This document shows, piece by piece, positions 48,804 through 59,763 of a stretch of 64,000 nucleotides of DNA. The notes under the pieces are model-generated. The model did no database searches. It worked only from the letters and a program-made list of their open reading frames with translations, and was not told where the DNA came from. Source of the stretch: Pseudomonas gregormendelii (GTDB lineage Bacteria; Pseudomonadota; Gammaproteobacteria; Pseudomonadales; Pseudomonadaceae); the NCBI RefSeq assembly GCF_017114825.1, contig NZ_JADEVO010000002.1, forward strand, positions 62,001 through 126,000, given 5' to 3'. The first letter of the stretch is position 1; every line of letters starts with the position of its first letter. Both the position numbers and the translations under genes were made by a program.

Positions 48804-48841
48804 CGTCGTGCCTCTTCTCTCTGGGCGCCCGCAGGCGCGTC

Positions 48842-48883
48842 AAAAAACAACAAGCCACGCGGGAAATCCGGCGTGGCTTGTTG
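48842..48883 (-). terminator. Terminator hairpin in the purEK leader (candidate attenuator)
   Basis: On the minus strand CAACAAGCCACGC and GCGTGGCTTGTTG pair with a 10-base loop and run into TTTTTT, only 38 bp before the purE ATG and after a TATACT -10-like hexamer (48922-48927). A GGCCGG/CCGGCC hairpin (48894-48910) lies between. This layout is that of a leader attenuator, though it could also end read-through from the LysR gene. Confidence 0.7.
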
Positions 48884-49018
48884 TACGAATTCAGGCCGGT
48901 CGAACCGGCCAAAGGCCGCGCAGTATACCGTAATGAAGCAGATAAACAGCCCCCGAAACGACCATCTGTCCTACGGCGCAAAGTGCCGGTTTTATTGACC
49001 TGAAGGTCAGCCAACAAG

Positions 49019-49087
49019 ATCAAAAGATCGCAGCCTTCGGCAGCTCCTGCGCCGATCTCTTCAGGAGCTGCTGAAGGCTGCGATCTT
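49019..49087. repeat. REP doublet of the GTAGGAGCTGC subfamily (variant)
   Basis: GATCGCAGCCTTCGGCAGCT (49027-49046) and AGGAGCTGCTGAAGGCTGCG (49063-49082) form inverted arms downstream of the LysR gene. Confidence 0.85.
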
Positions 49088-49110
49088 GGCGTCCGTAAAC
49101 ACAGCGCAGT

Positions 49111-50019
49111 TTATGAACCCTGCGCCGCACCGCCTTCCAGCTTGCGCCACAACAACCGCACGTTCGCCTTGCGAACCAGCGCACAGCGATACAGACGAAT
49201 TTCCAGCGGCACATGCCATTGCGGGCCGCCGCATACCACCAGCTCCCCGCGCGCCAGCTCGGCACGCACACTCAGTTGCGGCACCCACGCTATCCCCAGG
49301 CCTTCGAGCGCCATGCTCTTGAGGCTGTCGGCCATCGCCGTCTCATAAATGGTGGTGAAGCGCAGTGCCCGCTGGCGCAGCAGCATATTGACCGAACGCC
49401 CCAGGAATGCACCGGCGCTGTAGGCCAGCAGCGGCACACTGCCTTCGCCTTCGAGATCGAACAGTGGCTTGCCATCGGCATCGGCGGCGCACACCGGGAG
49501 CATTTCGGTCTGGCCCAAGTGTAGAGACGGGAAAATCTCGGGGTCCATCTGCATCGCAGCGTCAGGGTCATAGAACGCGAGCATCAGATCGCAGCCGCCT
49601 TCGCGCAATGCATGCACCGCGTCACCCACGTTAGTGGCGACCAGTCGAGTGGCGATGTTCAGGCCTTCGTTGCGCAACTGCGCAATCCAGCGCGGAAAAA
49701 AGCCCAGGGCCAACGAGTGCGCCGCAGCGACTTGCATGACCTCACCCTGCCCGCCTTCCAGGTGATGCAGGTGGCGCAGCACTTCACCGAGTTGCTCGAC
49801 CACCGTTCGCGCGGTGACCAGAAACAACTGTCCCGCCGCCGTCAGTTCAATCGGCGTGCGCGAGCGGTTGACCAGCTGCAGACCCAGCGCCGTTTCCAGG
49901 CTGCGGATGCGCCGGCTGAAGGCAGGCTGCGTCACGAAACGGCGTTCGGCGGCCTGGGAGAAACTTCGGGTAGCGGCCAGGGCACTGAAGTCCTCTAGCC
50001 ATTTACTTTCCAGATTCAT
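49111..50019 (-). CDS. LysR-type regulator divergent from aspA
   Basis: This 302-residue protein has a winged helix-turn-helix at residues 5-62 (FSQAAERRFVTQPAFSRRIR) and a periplasmic-binding-type effector domain (about 90-290). The start MNLESKWLEDFSALAAT at 50019 was chosen over an upstream codon at 50043. Divergence from aspA across 180 bp and the same pairing in P. aeruginosa suggest it controls aspartase or neighbouring amino-acid genes; its effector is unknown. Confidence 0.88.
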   Translation of the reverse strand: MNLESKWLEDFSALAATRSFSQAAERRFVTQPAFSRRIRSLETALGLQLVNRSRTPIELTAAGQLFLVTARTVVEQLGEVLRHLHHLEGGQGEVMQVAAAHSLALGFFPRWIAQLRNEGLNIATRLVATNVGDAVHALREGGCDLMLAFYDPDAAMQMDPEIFPSLHLGQTEMLPVCAADADGKPLFDLEGEGSVPLLAYSAGAFLGRSVNMLLRQRALRFTTIYETAMADSLKSMALEGLGIAWVPQLSVRAELARGELVVCGGPQWHVPLEIRLYRCALVRKANVRLLWRKLEGGAAQGS

Positions 50020-50199
50020 CAAGTCCTCCCGGACACGCACCAAATTAGGTCACACGCTCTTTACCAACACGACGTCACATTCCCATTATGCCGAATTTGC
50101 ATAGGTCAGTGTTTAACAGCATTGGCCGAAAACTCTCTACAAGCCTAGCATTTGCAGTGTTCCGGCACAGCCCGGGTCCATATTGAGATGATTTCTATC

Positions 50200-51624
<1,425 letters not shown>

Positions 51625-51687
51625 GCCGACACGTTGTTTGCAGTACCGCTCACCAGGTCGAGGGACTAGACACCTCTCACCTTTTGA

Positions 51688-51721
51688 GGGCTTGGGGACT
51701 TGCTCCCCAGGCCCTTTTTTT
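51688..51721 (+). terminator. Terminator of aspA
   Basis: GGGCTTGGGGA-CTTGC-TCCCCAGGCCC stem followed by eight T, about 60 bp after the aspA stop codon. Confidence 0.92.
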
Positions 51722-51733
51722 TACCGAAAAACC

Positions 51734-51824
51734 CGTGGGAGCGAGCCTGCTCGCGATGGCGGTGGCAAACCTGGATTAGATGGGCCTGATAAACCGCTTT
51801 CGCGAGCAGGCTCGCTCCCACACA
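51734..51824. repeat. REP doublet
   Basis: GTGGGAGCGAGCCTGCTCGC (51735-51754) and GCGAGCAGGCTCGCTCCCAC (51802-51821) are perfect inverted arms. Confidence 0.9.
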
Positions 51825-52036
51825 AAAGCATGGGTATAGTGCCGCCCCTCTTCGCGTGAGCGGTCGTCGGTAACGAGGCCCAAACCCATGCGAAACCCGA
51901 ACTAATAACAAACCCGCGATTTGGAACCGGGACGAAAACTTCGCCTCGCCTGTTTTGCCGTGCGCAAATCGGTGTAACGCGATGTTTCTGCCCCGCCCAG
52001 CATTTGCCTACACAAAAAAACAGCGAGGAATAATCC

Positions 52037-53488
52037 ATGCTCGAAGTCATTAACGACTTCCTCTCAGGAAAAGTACTGATCGTGCTCATTGTCGGGCTCG
52101 GTAGCTACTTCACGATCCGCTCGCGTTTCGTACAACTGCGCCACTTCTTCCACATGTTCGCGGTGTTCCGTGACAGCCTCAAAAGCAGCGCCGGGCAATT
52201 GAGTTCGTTCCAGGCCCTGATGCTCAGCCTCGCCGGCCGCGTCGGTGCAGGCAACATCGCCGGGGTCGGCATCGCCGTGACCCTGGGTGGCCCGGGCGCT
52301 GTGTTCTGGATGTGGGTAACTGCACTGGTCGGCATGTCCAGCAGCTTCTTCGAATGTTCCCTCGGCCAGCTCTACAAGCGCTGCGATTCCGAAGGCCAGT
52401 ACCGTGGCGGCCCGTCCTACTACATCCAGCACGGCCTGCAGAAACGCTGGCTGGGCATGATCATGGCATTCCTGCTGCTGATCACCTTCGGCTTCGCCTT
52501 CAACGGCTTGCAGTCCCACGCCGTGACCCACTCGCTGAACAACGCCTTCGGGCTCGACACCACTTACACCGGTATCGGTCTGGCAGTGCTGCTGGGCCTG
52601 GTGTTCATTGGTGGTATCAAGCGTATCGCCAAGGTCGCCGACCTGCTGGTTCCCGTAAAAACCCTGGTGTACATCGGCGTGACCATCTACGTGATCGTGC
52701 TGCAGTTCGATCAAGTGCCAGGCATGTTGATGACCATCGTCAAAAGCGCTTTCGGTCTCGACCAGGCGTTCGGCGGCCTGATCGGCAGCGCGATCATCAT
52801 GGGCGTGAAGCGCGGCGTGTTCGCCAACGAAGCAGGCCTGGGCAGTGCGCCTAACGTGGCGGCGGTGGCTTCGGTCGAGCACCCGGTGGCACAAGGCGTG
52901 GTGCAGGCGTTCAGTGTGTTCCTGGATACTTTCGTGATCTGCACCTGTACCGCTCTGCTGATCCTGCTCTCGGGTTTCTATACCCCTGGTTTCGAAGGCG
53001 ATGGCATTGCCCTGACCCAGAACTCGCTGGCAGCCGTAGTGGGCGAGTGGGGCCGGATGTTCATTTCCGTGGCGCTGGCCCTGTTTGTGTTCACTTCGAT
53101 TCTCTACAACTACTACCTGGGCGAGAGCAACCTGCGCTTCCTGATCGGTGAAAATCGCAAGGCGCTGATGGGTTACCGCGCGTTGGTATTGGTGCTGATC
53201 TTCTGGGGCGCGATCGAAAACCTGGGCACGGTGTTCGCATTCGCCGACATCACCATGACCATGCTGGCCTTCGTCAACCTGATCGCGCTGTTCCTGCTGT
53301 TTAACGTCGGCATGCGCATCCTGCGTGACTACGACGACCAGCGCGCTGCCGGCATCAAGACGCCGGTGTTCGATTCGAGCAAGTTCCCGGACCTGGACCT
53401 CGACCTGAACGCCTGGCCAGCCAAGCCACCAGCCGCAGCCACCCAGGCTGAAGCTGAAGCGCAAGGCGTACCCGCAGCGCAACGCTGA
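52037..53488 (+). CDS. Sodium:alanine symporter family protein (AGCS)
   Basis: This 483-residue membrane protein has about 11 helices. AGCS marks are LSLAGRVGAGNIAGVGIAV (about 63-81), the family signature PGAVFWMWVTALVGMSSSFFE (split: FWMWVTALVGM), GGIKRIAKVADLLVPVK (about 194-210) and GVKRGVFANEAGLGSAPN (about 255-272). AGCS proteins take up alanine or glycine with sodium. The C-terminus has a soluble Ala/Pro/Glu-rich tail (about 445-483). It stands between aspA and asparaginase, fitting uptake of a small amino acid. Confidence 0.9.
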   Translation: MLEVINDFLSGKVLIVLIVGLGSYFTIRSRFVQLRHFFHMFAVFRDSLKSSAGQLSSFQALMLSLAGRVGAGNIAGVGIAVTLGGPGAVFWMWVTALVGMSSSFFECSLGQLYKRCDSEGQYRGGPSYYIQHGLQKRWLGMIMAFLLLITFGFAFNGLQSHAVTHSLNNAFGLDTTYTGIGLAVLLGLVFIGGIKRIAKVADLLVPVKTLVYIGVTIYVIVLQFDQVPGMLMTIVKSAFGLDQAFGGLIGSAIIMGVKRGVFANEAGLGSAPNVAAVASVEHPVAQGVVQAFSVFLDTFVICTCTALLILLSGFYTPGFEGDGIALTQNSLAAVVGEWGRMFISVALALFVFTSILYNYYLGESNLRFLIGENRKALMGYRALVLVLIFWGAIENLGTVFAFADITMTMLAFVNLIALFLLFNVGMRILRDYDDQRAAGIKTPVFDSSKFPDLDLDLNAWPAKPPAAATQAEAEAQGVPAAQR

Positions 53489-53538
53489 TCGGTGAATGAC
53501 GGGCGCATCCCCTGCGCTCGTCAGTTAAAATGTAAAAC

Positions 53539-53630
53539 CTGTGAGAGCAAGCCTGCTCGCGATAGCGCTACGACAGACACTGCAATGTCGGCTGCCAGTG
53601 CGCTATCGCGAGCAGGCTCACTCCCACACG
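53539..53630. repeat. REP doublet
   Basis: GAGCAAGCCTGCTCGCGATA (53545-53564) and TATCGCGAGCAGGCTCACTC (53604-53623), inverted with one mismatch, between the symporter and asparaginase genes. Confidence 0.88.
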
Positions 53631-53653
53631 TCATGTCTTGTGGAGATTTGCCC

Positions 53654-54658
53654 ATGGTTCCCAGTTCCTACCCTGCCGCCCAGCACGTCATGGTGCTCTA
53701 CACCGGCGGCACCATCGGCATGCAGGCCAGTGCCAACGGCCTGGCCCCGGCGTCCGGTTTCGAAGCACGAATGCGCGAATACCTGCACAGCCAGCCTGAG
53801 CTGGTGGTGCCCCAGTGGCGTTTTCGCGAGATGTCGCCGCTGATCGACAGCGCCAACATGAGCCCGACGTATTGGCAGCAACTGCGTGAAGCGGTGGTTG
53901 ACGCCGTCGATGTCCAGGGCTGCGACAGCGTGTTGATCCTGCATGGCACCGACACGCTCGCCTACAGCGCGGCGGCCATGAGCTTTCAGTTGCTCGGCCT
54001 GCAGGCCCGGGTATGTTTCACCGGTTCGATGCTGCCGGCCGGCGTCGCTGACAGCGATGCCTGGGAAAATCTCGGCGGAGCATTGGTGGCGCTTGGGCAT
54101 GGCGTGGCCCCAGGTGTGCATTTGTATTTCCATGGCGAACTGCTGGACCCGACTCGTTGCGCGAAAGTACGCGGTTTCGGTCGGCACCCGTTCAAGCGTC
54201 TGGAGCGTCAGGGTGGTGGTGCGAAAGCGTCTGCTGTGCCGATGCAGCTTGGCTACCAGCAACACAGGCAGCTGGCGAAAGTGGCAGTGATGCCGCTATT
54301 CCCAGGGATTGGCGCCGAGCAACTGGACGGCGTGCTCAACAGCGGCATTCAAGGCCTGGTGCTGGAGTGCTACGGCAGCGGCACCGGGCCGAGCGACAAC
54401 CCCGAGTTTCTCGCCGCGCTGTCGCGGGCCCGGGATAAAGGTGTGGTGGTGGTCGCGGTAACCCAGTGCCATGAAGGTGGCGTAGAGCTGGACGTGTACG
54501 AAGCTGGCAGCCGATTGCGCGGCGTTGGCGTGCTTTCCGGCGGCGGCATGACCCGTGAAGCGGCGTTCGGCAAGTTGCATGCGTTACTGGGTGCCGGTCT
54601 GGACTCCGCTGAGGTACAGCGGCTGGTCGAGCTGGACCTGTGCGGCGAGCTCAGCTGA
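53654..54658 (+). CDS. ansA: L-asparaginase, type I-like
   Basis: This 334-residue enzyme lacks a signal peptide, so it acts in the cytoplasm. The two threonine catalytic motifs are YTGGTIGM (16-23, Thr17/Thr20) and LHGTDTLAYSA (96-106, Thr99-Asp100). It hydrolyses L-asparagine to aspartate and ammonia, feeding aspA upstream. The start at 53654 opens directly before the first motif; a longer frame from 53492 runs through the REP doublet. Confidence 0.92.
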   Translation: MVPSSYPAAQHVMVLYTGGTIGMQASANGLAPASGFEARMREYLHSQPELVVPQWRFREMSPLIDSANMSPTYWQQLREAVVDAVDVQGCDSVLILHGTDTLAYSAAAMSFQLLGLQARVCFTGSMLPAGVADSDAWENLGGALVALGHGVAPGVHLYFHGELLDPTRCAKVRGFGRHPFKRLERQGGGAKASAVPMQLGYQQHRQLAKVAVMPLFPGIGAEQLDGVLNSGIQGLVLECYGSGTGPSDNPEFLAALSRARDKGVVVVAVTQCHEGGVELDVYEAGSRLRGVGVLSGGGMTREAAFGKLHALLGAGLDSAEVQRLVELDLCGELS

Positions 54659-54667
54659 CATACAAAA

Positions 54668-54755
54668 CCTGTGGGAGCTTGCTCGCGATAGCGGACGTCA
54701 GTCACATCAATGTTGAATGTGCCGCCGCATCGCGGGCAAGCCCGCTCCCACAGGT
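54668..54755. repeat. REP doublet
   Basis: CTGTGGGAGCTTGCTCGCGA (54669-54688) and CGGGCAAGCCCGCTCCCACA (54733-54752); imperfect inverted arms after asparaginase. Confidence 0.8.
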
Positions 54756-54812
54756 TGATCATTGGGCACATAACTTGCTGCGTTCCAGCCATCCCCAGGC
54801 TGGAAGCCGCCC

Positions 54813-55805
54813 ATGCTCCACTCCCACCTCACCACCCTCAACGCCGTTTCCCTCGTGCTTGACGCCTTCAAGGCCAAAGGCCTGTCCAGCGACGCCCTGC
54901 TCGCCGGCAGCGGTATCAGTGCGGCGGATCTGAACCGGGCGGACACGCGCATCACGACCAACCAGGAGATGCAGGTCTGCGCCAACGCGGTCGCGCTCAA
55001 GCGTGATATCGGCCTGGAACTGGGCCGGAGAATGCACGTTTCATCCTACGGCATGCTCGGTTATGCCCTGCTAACCAGTGCCACCTTCGGTGACGCTTTG
55101 CGCCTGGCGATGCGCTATCCGGCGCTGTTGGGAACACTTTTCGAGTTGAGCCTGGAAGAGGACGATGAGCGCATCTGGTTCGTCGCCGCCGATTACCGGG
55201 AGAACCCGGCACTGGCGGTGTTCAACGCCGAGTTCTGCCTGGTGTCTTTGAAAGTCATCTGCGACGACCTCCTCGGGCACCCCCTGCCGTTGCTGGCGGC
55301 GCGCCTGGAACACCCGGCGCCTGACTATCAGGCGATCTACGCCGAGCACTTCGACTGCGCCCTGCACTTCGACGCGCGGGACAACGCGTTCGCCTTCGAC
55401 AAGCGCTGGCTGGACCACCCCCTGCCACTGGCCGACACCATCACCCATCAAGCCATGGCCGAGCGCTGCCGCAAGCAGAATCTCGAATTCACTGGACGGC
55501 AGGCATGGCTGGGGCGGATCCGGCAGTTGCTGCGCGCACAGCTCAATGCCGCACCGGGCCTCGAAGGCTTGGCGCAGCAGATGAATTGCTCCGCGCGCAC
55601 GTTACGTCGCCATCTCAAGGAGTTGGGGTGCAGCTATCAGGAACTGCTCGACGAGTTGCGCTTCGAACAGGCCAAACACATGTTGTGCGAAGACCAGATG
55701 CCGATCTACCGGATTGCTGAAGCGCTGGGCTTCAGCGAGACCGCCAGTTTTCGACATGCATTCGTGCGCTGGAGTGGCGTAGCGCCAAGCCAGTTCCGCC
55801 CCTGA
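54813..55805 (+). CDS. AraC-family regulator next to the acetylpolyamine genes
   Basis: The protein is 330 residues. N-terminal arabinose-binding-like domain of the AraC_N type (about 15-200: MHVSSYGMLGYALLTSATFGDALRL). C-terminal DNA-binding domain with two helix-turn-helix parts (about 235-330: LEGLAQQMNCSARTLRRHLKE and YRIAEALGFSETASFRHAFVRW). It belongs to the OruR/ArgR-like group of Pseudomonas amine and amino-acid regulators. The downstream aphA promoter has a direct repeat TTTTGGCC spaced 20 bp that could be its site. Confidence 0.88.
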   Translation: MLHSHLTTLNAVSLVLDAFKAKGLSSDALLAGSGISAADLNRADTRITTNQEMQVCANAVALKRDIGLELGRRMHVSSYGMLGYALLTSATFGDALRLAMRYPALLGTLFELSLEEDDERIWFVAADYRENPALAVFNAEFCLVSLKVICDDLLGHPLPLLAARLEHPAPDYQAIYAEHFDCALHFDARDNAFAFDKRWLDHPLPLADTITHQAMAERCRKQNLEFTGRQAWLGRIRQLLRAQLNAAPGLEGLAQQMNCSARTLRRHLKELGCSYQELLDELRFEQAKHMLCEDQMPIYRIAEALGFSETASFRHAFVRWSGVAPSQFRP

Positions 55806-55837
55806 AAAATCGTTTAGGGGCGAATTTCGGTCACATT

Positions 55838-55865
55838 TTTTGGCCATATTGATCCCCTTTTGGCC
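55838..55865 (+). promoter_or_regulatory. Direct repeat TTTTGGCC upstream of aphA
   Basis: TTTTGGCC at 55838-55845 and again at 55858-55865, a 20-bp (two helical turns) period, ending 74 bp before the aphA start. This is the layout of AraC-family binding sites. Confidence 0.5.
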
Positions 55866-55939
55866 TTTCCTGCCGTTCTCCGAATTGCCCTGCGCGAGCA
55901 AGACTGTGTTCAACCGAATCAGCCTGCGGAGAACAAGAA

Positions 55940-56971
<1,032 letters not shown>

Positions 56972-56974
56972 GGA

Positions 56975-56985
56975 AACAATAACAA
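56975..56985 (+). promoter_or_regulatory. AANAANAA-type motif at the start of the polyamine-binding protein mRNA
   Basis: AACAATAACAA directly overlaps the start codon region (ATG at 56985). Such A-rich motifs are where Hfq with Crc represses translation in Pseudomonas. Confidence 0.5.
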
Positions 56986-58085
56986 TGAACAGACTCAAGC
57001 GTCTTATCGCGCCAGTGTTGTGCGCCACGGTGCTCGGCGGCGCAGCTCAGGCTGAAGAGCGAACCTTGCGCGTCTACAACTGGTTCGACTACATCACCCC
57101 CAAGGCCCTGGAAGACTTCAAGGCACAAAACACCCAGACCAAACTGGTCTACGACATCTTCGACACCAATGAAGCGCTCGAAGCCAAGTTGCTGACCGGT
57201 AACTCCGGCTACGATGTGGTGGTGCCGTCCAACGTGTTCCTCGCCAAACAGATCGAGGCAGGCGTGTTCCAGCCGCTGGACCGCAGCAAACTGCCGAATT
57301 GGAGTCACCTTGATCCCAAGTTGATGAAGCTGATCGAAGCCAACGACCCGGGCAACAAATTTGCGGTGCCCTACATGTACGGCACAATCCTGATCGGTTT
57401 CAACCCGGACAAGGTCAAGGCCGCCCTGGGCGACAAGGCGCCTGTCGACAGTTGGGACCTGATCTTCAAGGAAGAAAACATCAGCAAGCTCAAGCAGTGC
57501 GGAGTCGCCCTGCTGGATTCGCCATCGGAGATCCTGCCACTGGCCCTGCAATACCTCGGCCTGGACCCAAACAGCAAGCAGCCTGCGGACTACGCCAAGG
57601 CTGAAGCTCTGCTGATGAAAATCCGGCCCTATGTCACCTACTTCCACTCCTCCAAGTACATGGCCGACATCGCCAACGGTGACATCTGCGTTGCCGTCGG
57701 TTACTCGGGCAGCTTCTCCCAGGCCGCCAACCGCGCCAAGGAAGCCAACAATGGTGTGAGCGTCGACATGCGCCTGCCCAGGGAAGGCGCACCGATCTGG
57801 TTCGATATGCTGGCTATTCCAAAGGGTGCGAAGAACACCGAAGACGCTTACACCTTCATCAATTATCTGCTGCAACCGCAGGTGATTGCGCCGGTCAGCG
57901 ACTTCGTCGGTTACCCCAACCCGAACAAGGACGCTACCGAACTGGTTGACCCGGCGATTCGCAATAACCCCAACCTGTACCCGACCGACTCGGCGATGAG
58001 CACGCTCTATACCCTGCAACCTCTGCCGCGCGATGCCGAACGGGCACGCACCCGTGCCTGGACCAAAATCAAGTCAGGCACTTGA
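56985..58085 (+). CDS. Periplasmic polyamine-binding protein (PotF/SpuD family)
   Basis: This 366-residue precursor has a signal peptide (about 1-21, AQA). The mature part begins with [20 protein letters not shown], the family N-terminus; other marks are [13 protein letters not shown] (about 75-87), [14 protein letters not shown] (about 125-138), and [24 protein letters not shown] region (about 272-295) in the C-terminal lobe. It should bind acetylated or free polyamines. No permease genes follow. The start at 56985 follows an AGGA ribosome site overlapping the A-rich motif. Confidence 0.93.
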   Translation: MNRLKRLIAPVLCATVLGGAAQAEERTLRVYNWFDYITPKALEDFKAQNTQTKLVYDIFDTNEALEAKLLTGNSGYDVVVPSNVFLAKQIEAGVFQPLDRSKLPNWSHLDPKLMKLIEANDPGNKFAVPYMYGTILIGFNPDKVKAALGDKAPVDSWDLIFKEENISKLKQCGVALLDSPSEILPLALQYLGLDPNSKQPADYAKAEALLMKIRPYVTYFHSSKYMADIANGDICVAVGYSGSFSQAANRAKEANNGVSVDMRLPREGAPIWFDMLAIPKGAKNTEDAYTFINYLLQPQVIAPVSDFVGYPNPNKDATELVDPAIRNNPNLYPTDSAMSTLYTLQPLPRDAERARTRAWTKIKSGT

Positions 58086-58096
58086 GTAATCATTGA

Positions 58097-58192
58097 GCTG
58101 AGCCTGTCGATGGACTGTTACGCACACTCAATGAGCCGGCACTGCGCACGCCCTATCTGGACCTGAAACCGCTGGCAAATATCGCCTCGTAG
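58097..58192 (+). other. Short coding-like remnant, no start codon
   Basis: 31 codons from 58097 to a TAG at 58190-58192 read smoothly with Pseudomonas-like codon choice (segments NEPALRTPYLDLKP, LANIAS). There is an in-frame TGA just before. It looks like the last part of a lost gene, but could be chance in high-GC DNA. Confidence 0.3.
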
Positions 58193-58195
58193 CGG

Positions 58196-59746
58196 CTACC
58201 GGCGCCAAACCTTTTCCAGGCGGCCCAGTGCAGCGCGGATGGCTTGCTCTGGAACCGCCGCGAAACCCAGGACCAGTCCGGCCCGCTGGCCCAGGGGGGT
58301 TGAAGAGTCCGGCAACCAATAGCTGCTCAGCGGATTGATCTCCACATCGACGCTGGCGGCCTGCTCGACCAGCTCCTGCTCTCGGCGCGGCGAGTCGACC
58401 GCCACCGTCAGATGCAGCCCGGCGGCCACGCCGGGCAGGCTGCCGATGCCGGCAATCGCCTGCGGCCAACCAGCCAGGAGGGTATTACGTCGGCTAAGAG
58501 CGGCGCGGCGCATGCGGCGGATGTGCCGCTGGAAATGCCCGGCGGCCATGAACTCGGCCATGACCGCCTGGGTGCTGACCTCGGAATGTCGCACGTCCAC
58601 CGCCCGACGCTGGGAAAACGCCTGCACCAGTGCTGGCGGCAACACCAGGTATCCCAGGCGCAGCGCCGGAAAGGCGACTTTGCCAAAAGTGCCGACGTAC
58701 AAGACCCGGCCGTGGCGATCGAGTGCCGCCAGCGGTGCCAGGGGGGCGCCGCTGTAACGGTATTCTCCGTCATAGTCATCCTCGACGATCCAGCCTCCGT
58801 TGCGTTCAGCCCAGGCCAGCAACTCCAGTCGCCGCGCCAGGCTCATCACCACCCCTGTGGGGTATTGATGAGAAGGCGTTACGTAGGCGAGGCGGCAATC
58901 GTCAAGGCTGGCCAGCTGGTTGCAATCAATACCCTCATTGTCCACCGCCACCCCATGCAACCGCGCACCGGCCACCGCGAACGCATGCCCCGCCGCCCGG
59001 TACCCCGGATTTTCCAGCGCCACCCCGTCCCCCGGCTCCACCAGCAGCTGTGCACAAAGGCTAATTCCCTGTTGCGCACCACTGGTGATCACTATTTGCT
59101 CAGCGGTGCACTGCATTCCCCGGGAACTACGCAAATACGCGGCAATCAACCCTCGCAATCGCGCATCGCCGGCCGGATCGCCGTAGCACAACTGCTGCAA
59201 GTCCGGTTTACGCCAGAAAGCCGCGTTCAGCTTGGCCCATATCTCAAAAGGGAACAGGTCGAACGCCGGCACACCCACCCGAAATGCCCGAGGCGGCCCG
59301 CTGGGTGGTGTCGCTAAATGGTTCTTTTCGACCCGTTCCAGAGCACCATTGTGGATAACTTTACTGGATGAAATTACAGGTAATTCCAGCCAATTTGTGG
59401 ATAAGGCTGTGGACAAGCCTGTTGAAAACCCTGTGGATACTTTTGTGGATAGTTTTTTGTCGAGCGAGTCCGCCTGGGGCAATTGCGCGACATAAGTCCC
59501 GTCTCCCACTCGCCCCTCGATAAACCCTTCGGCATACAGTTGATCGTACGCCCGCACCACGCTATTGCGGGAAATTGCCAGCGCTGACGCCAGATCGCGT
59601 GTTGCAGGCAATCGGGTGCCACTGGCCAGCCGTCCATCCAGCACGCGCAGTCGTAAAGCCTGGTAAAGCTGTCGACTCAGACCCTGGCGTCGATCGAGTT
59701 CGATACCAGCCGGATTGAACGACAGGGAAAGCAGCGACTGGCTCAT
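58196..59746 (-). CDS. MocR-family regulator (GntR helix-turn-helix plus aminotransferase domain)
   Basis: This 516-residue protein has an N-terminal GntR winged helix (about 20-88: RLPATRDLASALAISRNSVV) and a C-terminal class I aminotransferase-like domain (about 155-510) with PLP lysine Lys356 in VGTFGKVAFP, and ENPGY, DDYDGEY. The linker (99-118) is a five-fold tetrapeptide repeat of the form x-S-T-x, encoded by 12-bp units that each contain a DnaA-box-like 9-mer. It is divergent from paiB, so it probably controls the paiB-GNAT-GNAT genes. Effector unknown; PdxR/TauR-like. Confidence 0.9.
   Translation of the reverse strand: MSQSLLSLSFNPAGIELDRRQGLSRQLYQALRLRVLDGRLASGTRLPATRDLASALAISRNSVVRAYDQLYAEGFIEGRVGDGTYVAQLPQADSLDKKLSTKVSTGFSTGLSTALSTNWLELPVISSSKVIHNGALERVEKNHLATPPSGPPRAFRVGVPAFDLFPFEIWAKLNAAFWRKPDLQQLCYGDPAGDARLRGLIAAYLRSSRGMQCTAEQIVITSGAQQGISLCAQLLVEPGDGVALENPGYRAAGHAFAVAGARLHGVAVDNEGIDCNQLASLDDCRLAYVTPSHQYPTGVVMSLARRLELLAWAERNGGWIVEDDYDGEYRYSGAPLAPLAALDRHGRVLYVGTFGKVAFPALRLGYLVLPPALVQAFSQRRAVDVRHSEVSTQAVMAEFMAAGHFQRHIRRMRRAALSRRNTLLAGWPQAIAGIGSLPGVAAGLHLTVAVDSPRREQELVEQAASVDVEINPLSSYWLPDSSTPLGQRAGLVLGFAAVPEQAIRAALGRLEKVWRR
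59351..59359 (-). promoter_or_regulatory. Perfect DnaA-box 9-mer TTATCCACA within the MocR gene
   Basis: TTATCCACA on the minus strand at 59351-59359, 38 bp away from the tandem array and in the same orientation. It is inside the coding sequence. Confidence 0.5.
59393..59453 (-). repeat. 5 x 12-bp tandem repeat of DnaA-box-like units
   Basis: On the minus strand, 9-mers CTATCCACA (59445-59453), GTATCCACA (59433-59441), TTTTCAACA (59421-59429), TTGTCCACA (59409-59417) and TTATCCACA (59397-59405) start every 12 bp. They encode residues 99-118 of the MocR protein. Confidence 0.85.
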
Positions 59747-59763
59747 GGTAATGGACCTATGAA

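Larger units (their letters stand above)
51625..52036. other. 412-bp intergenic region aspA to symporter
   Basis: It contains the aspA terminator, a REP doublet and about 200 bp that must hold the symporter promoter; no gene or further clear motif was seen. Confidence 0.6.

Noticed and set aside
59351..59453. Replication origin
   Set aside because: Despite the DnaA-like boxes, the array is inside a coding gene, with no AT-rich unwinding region and no dnaA/dnaN/gidA neighbours.
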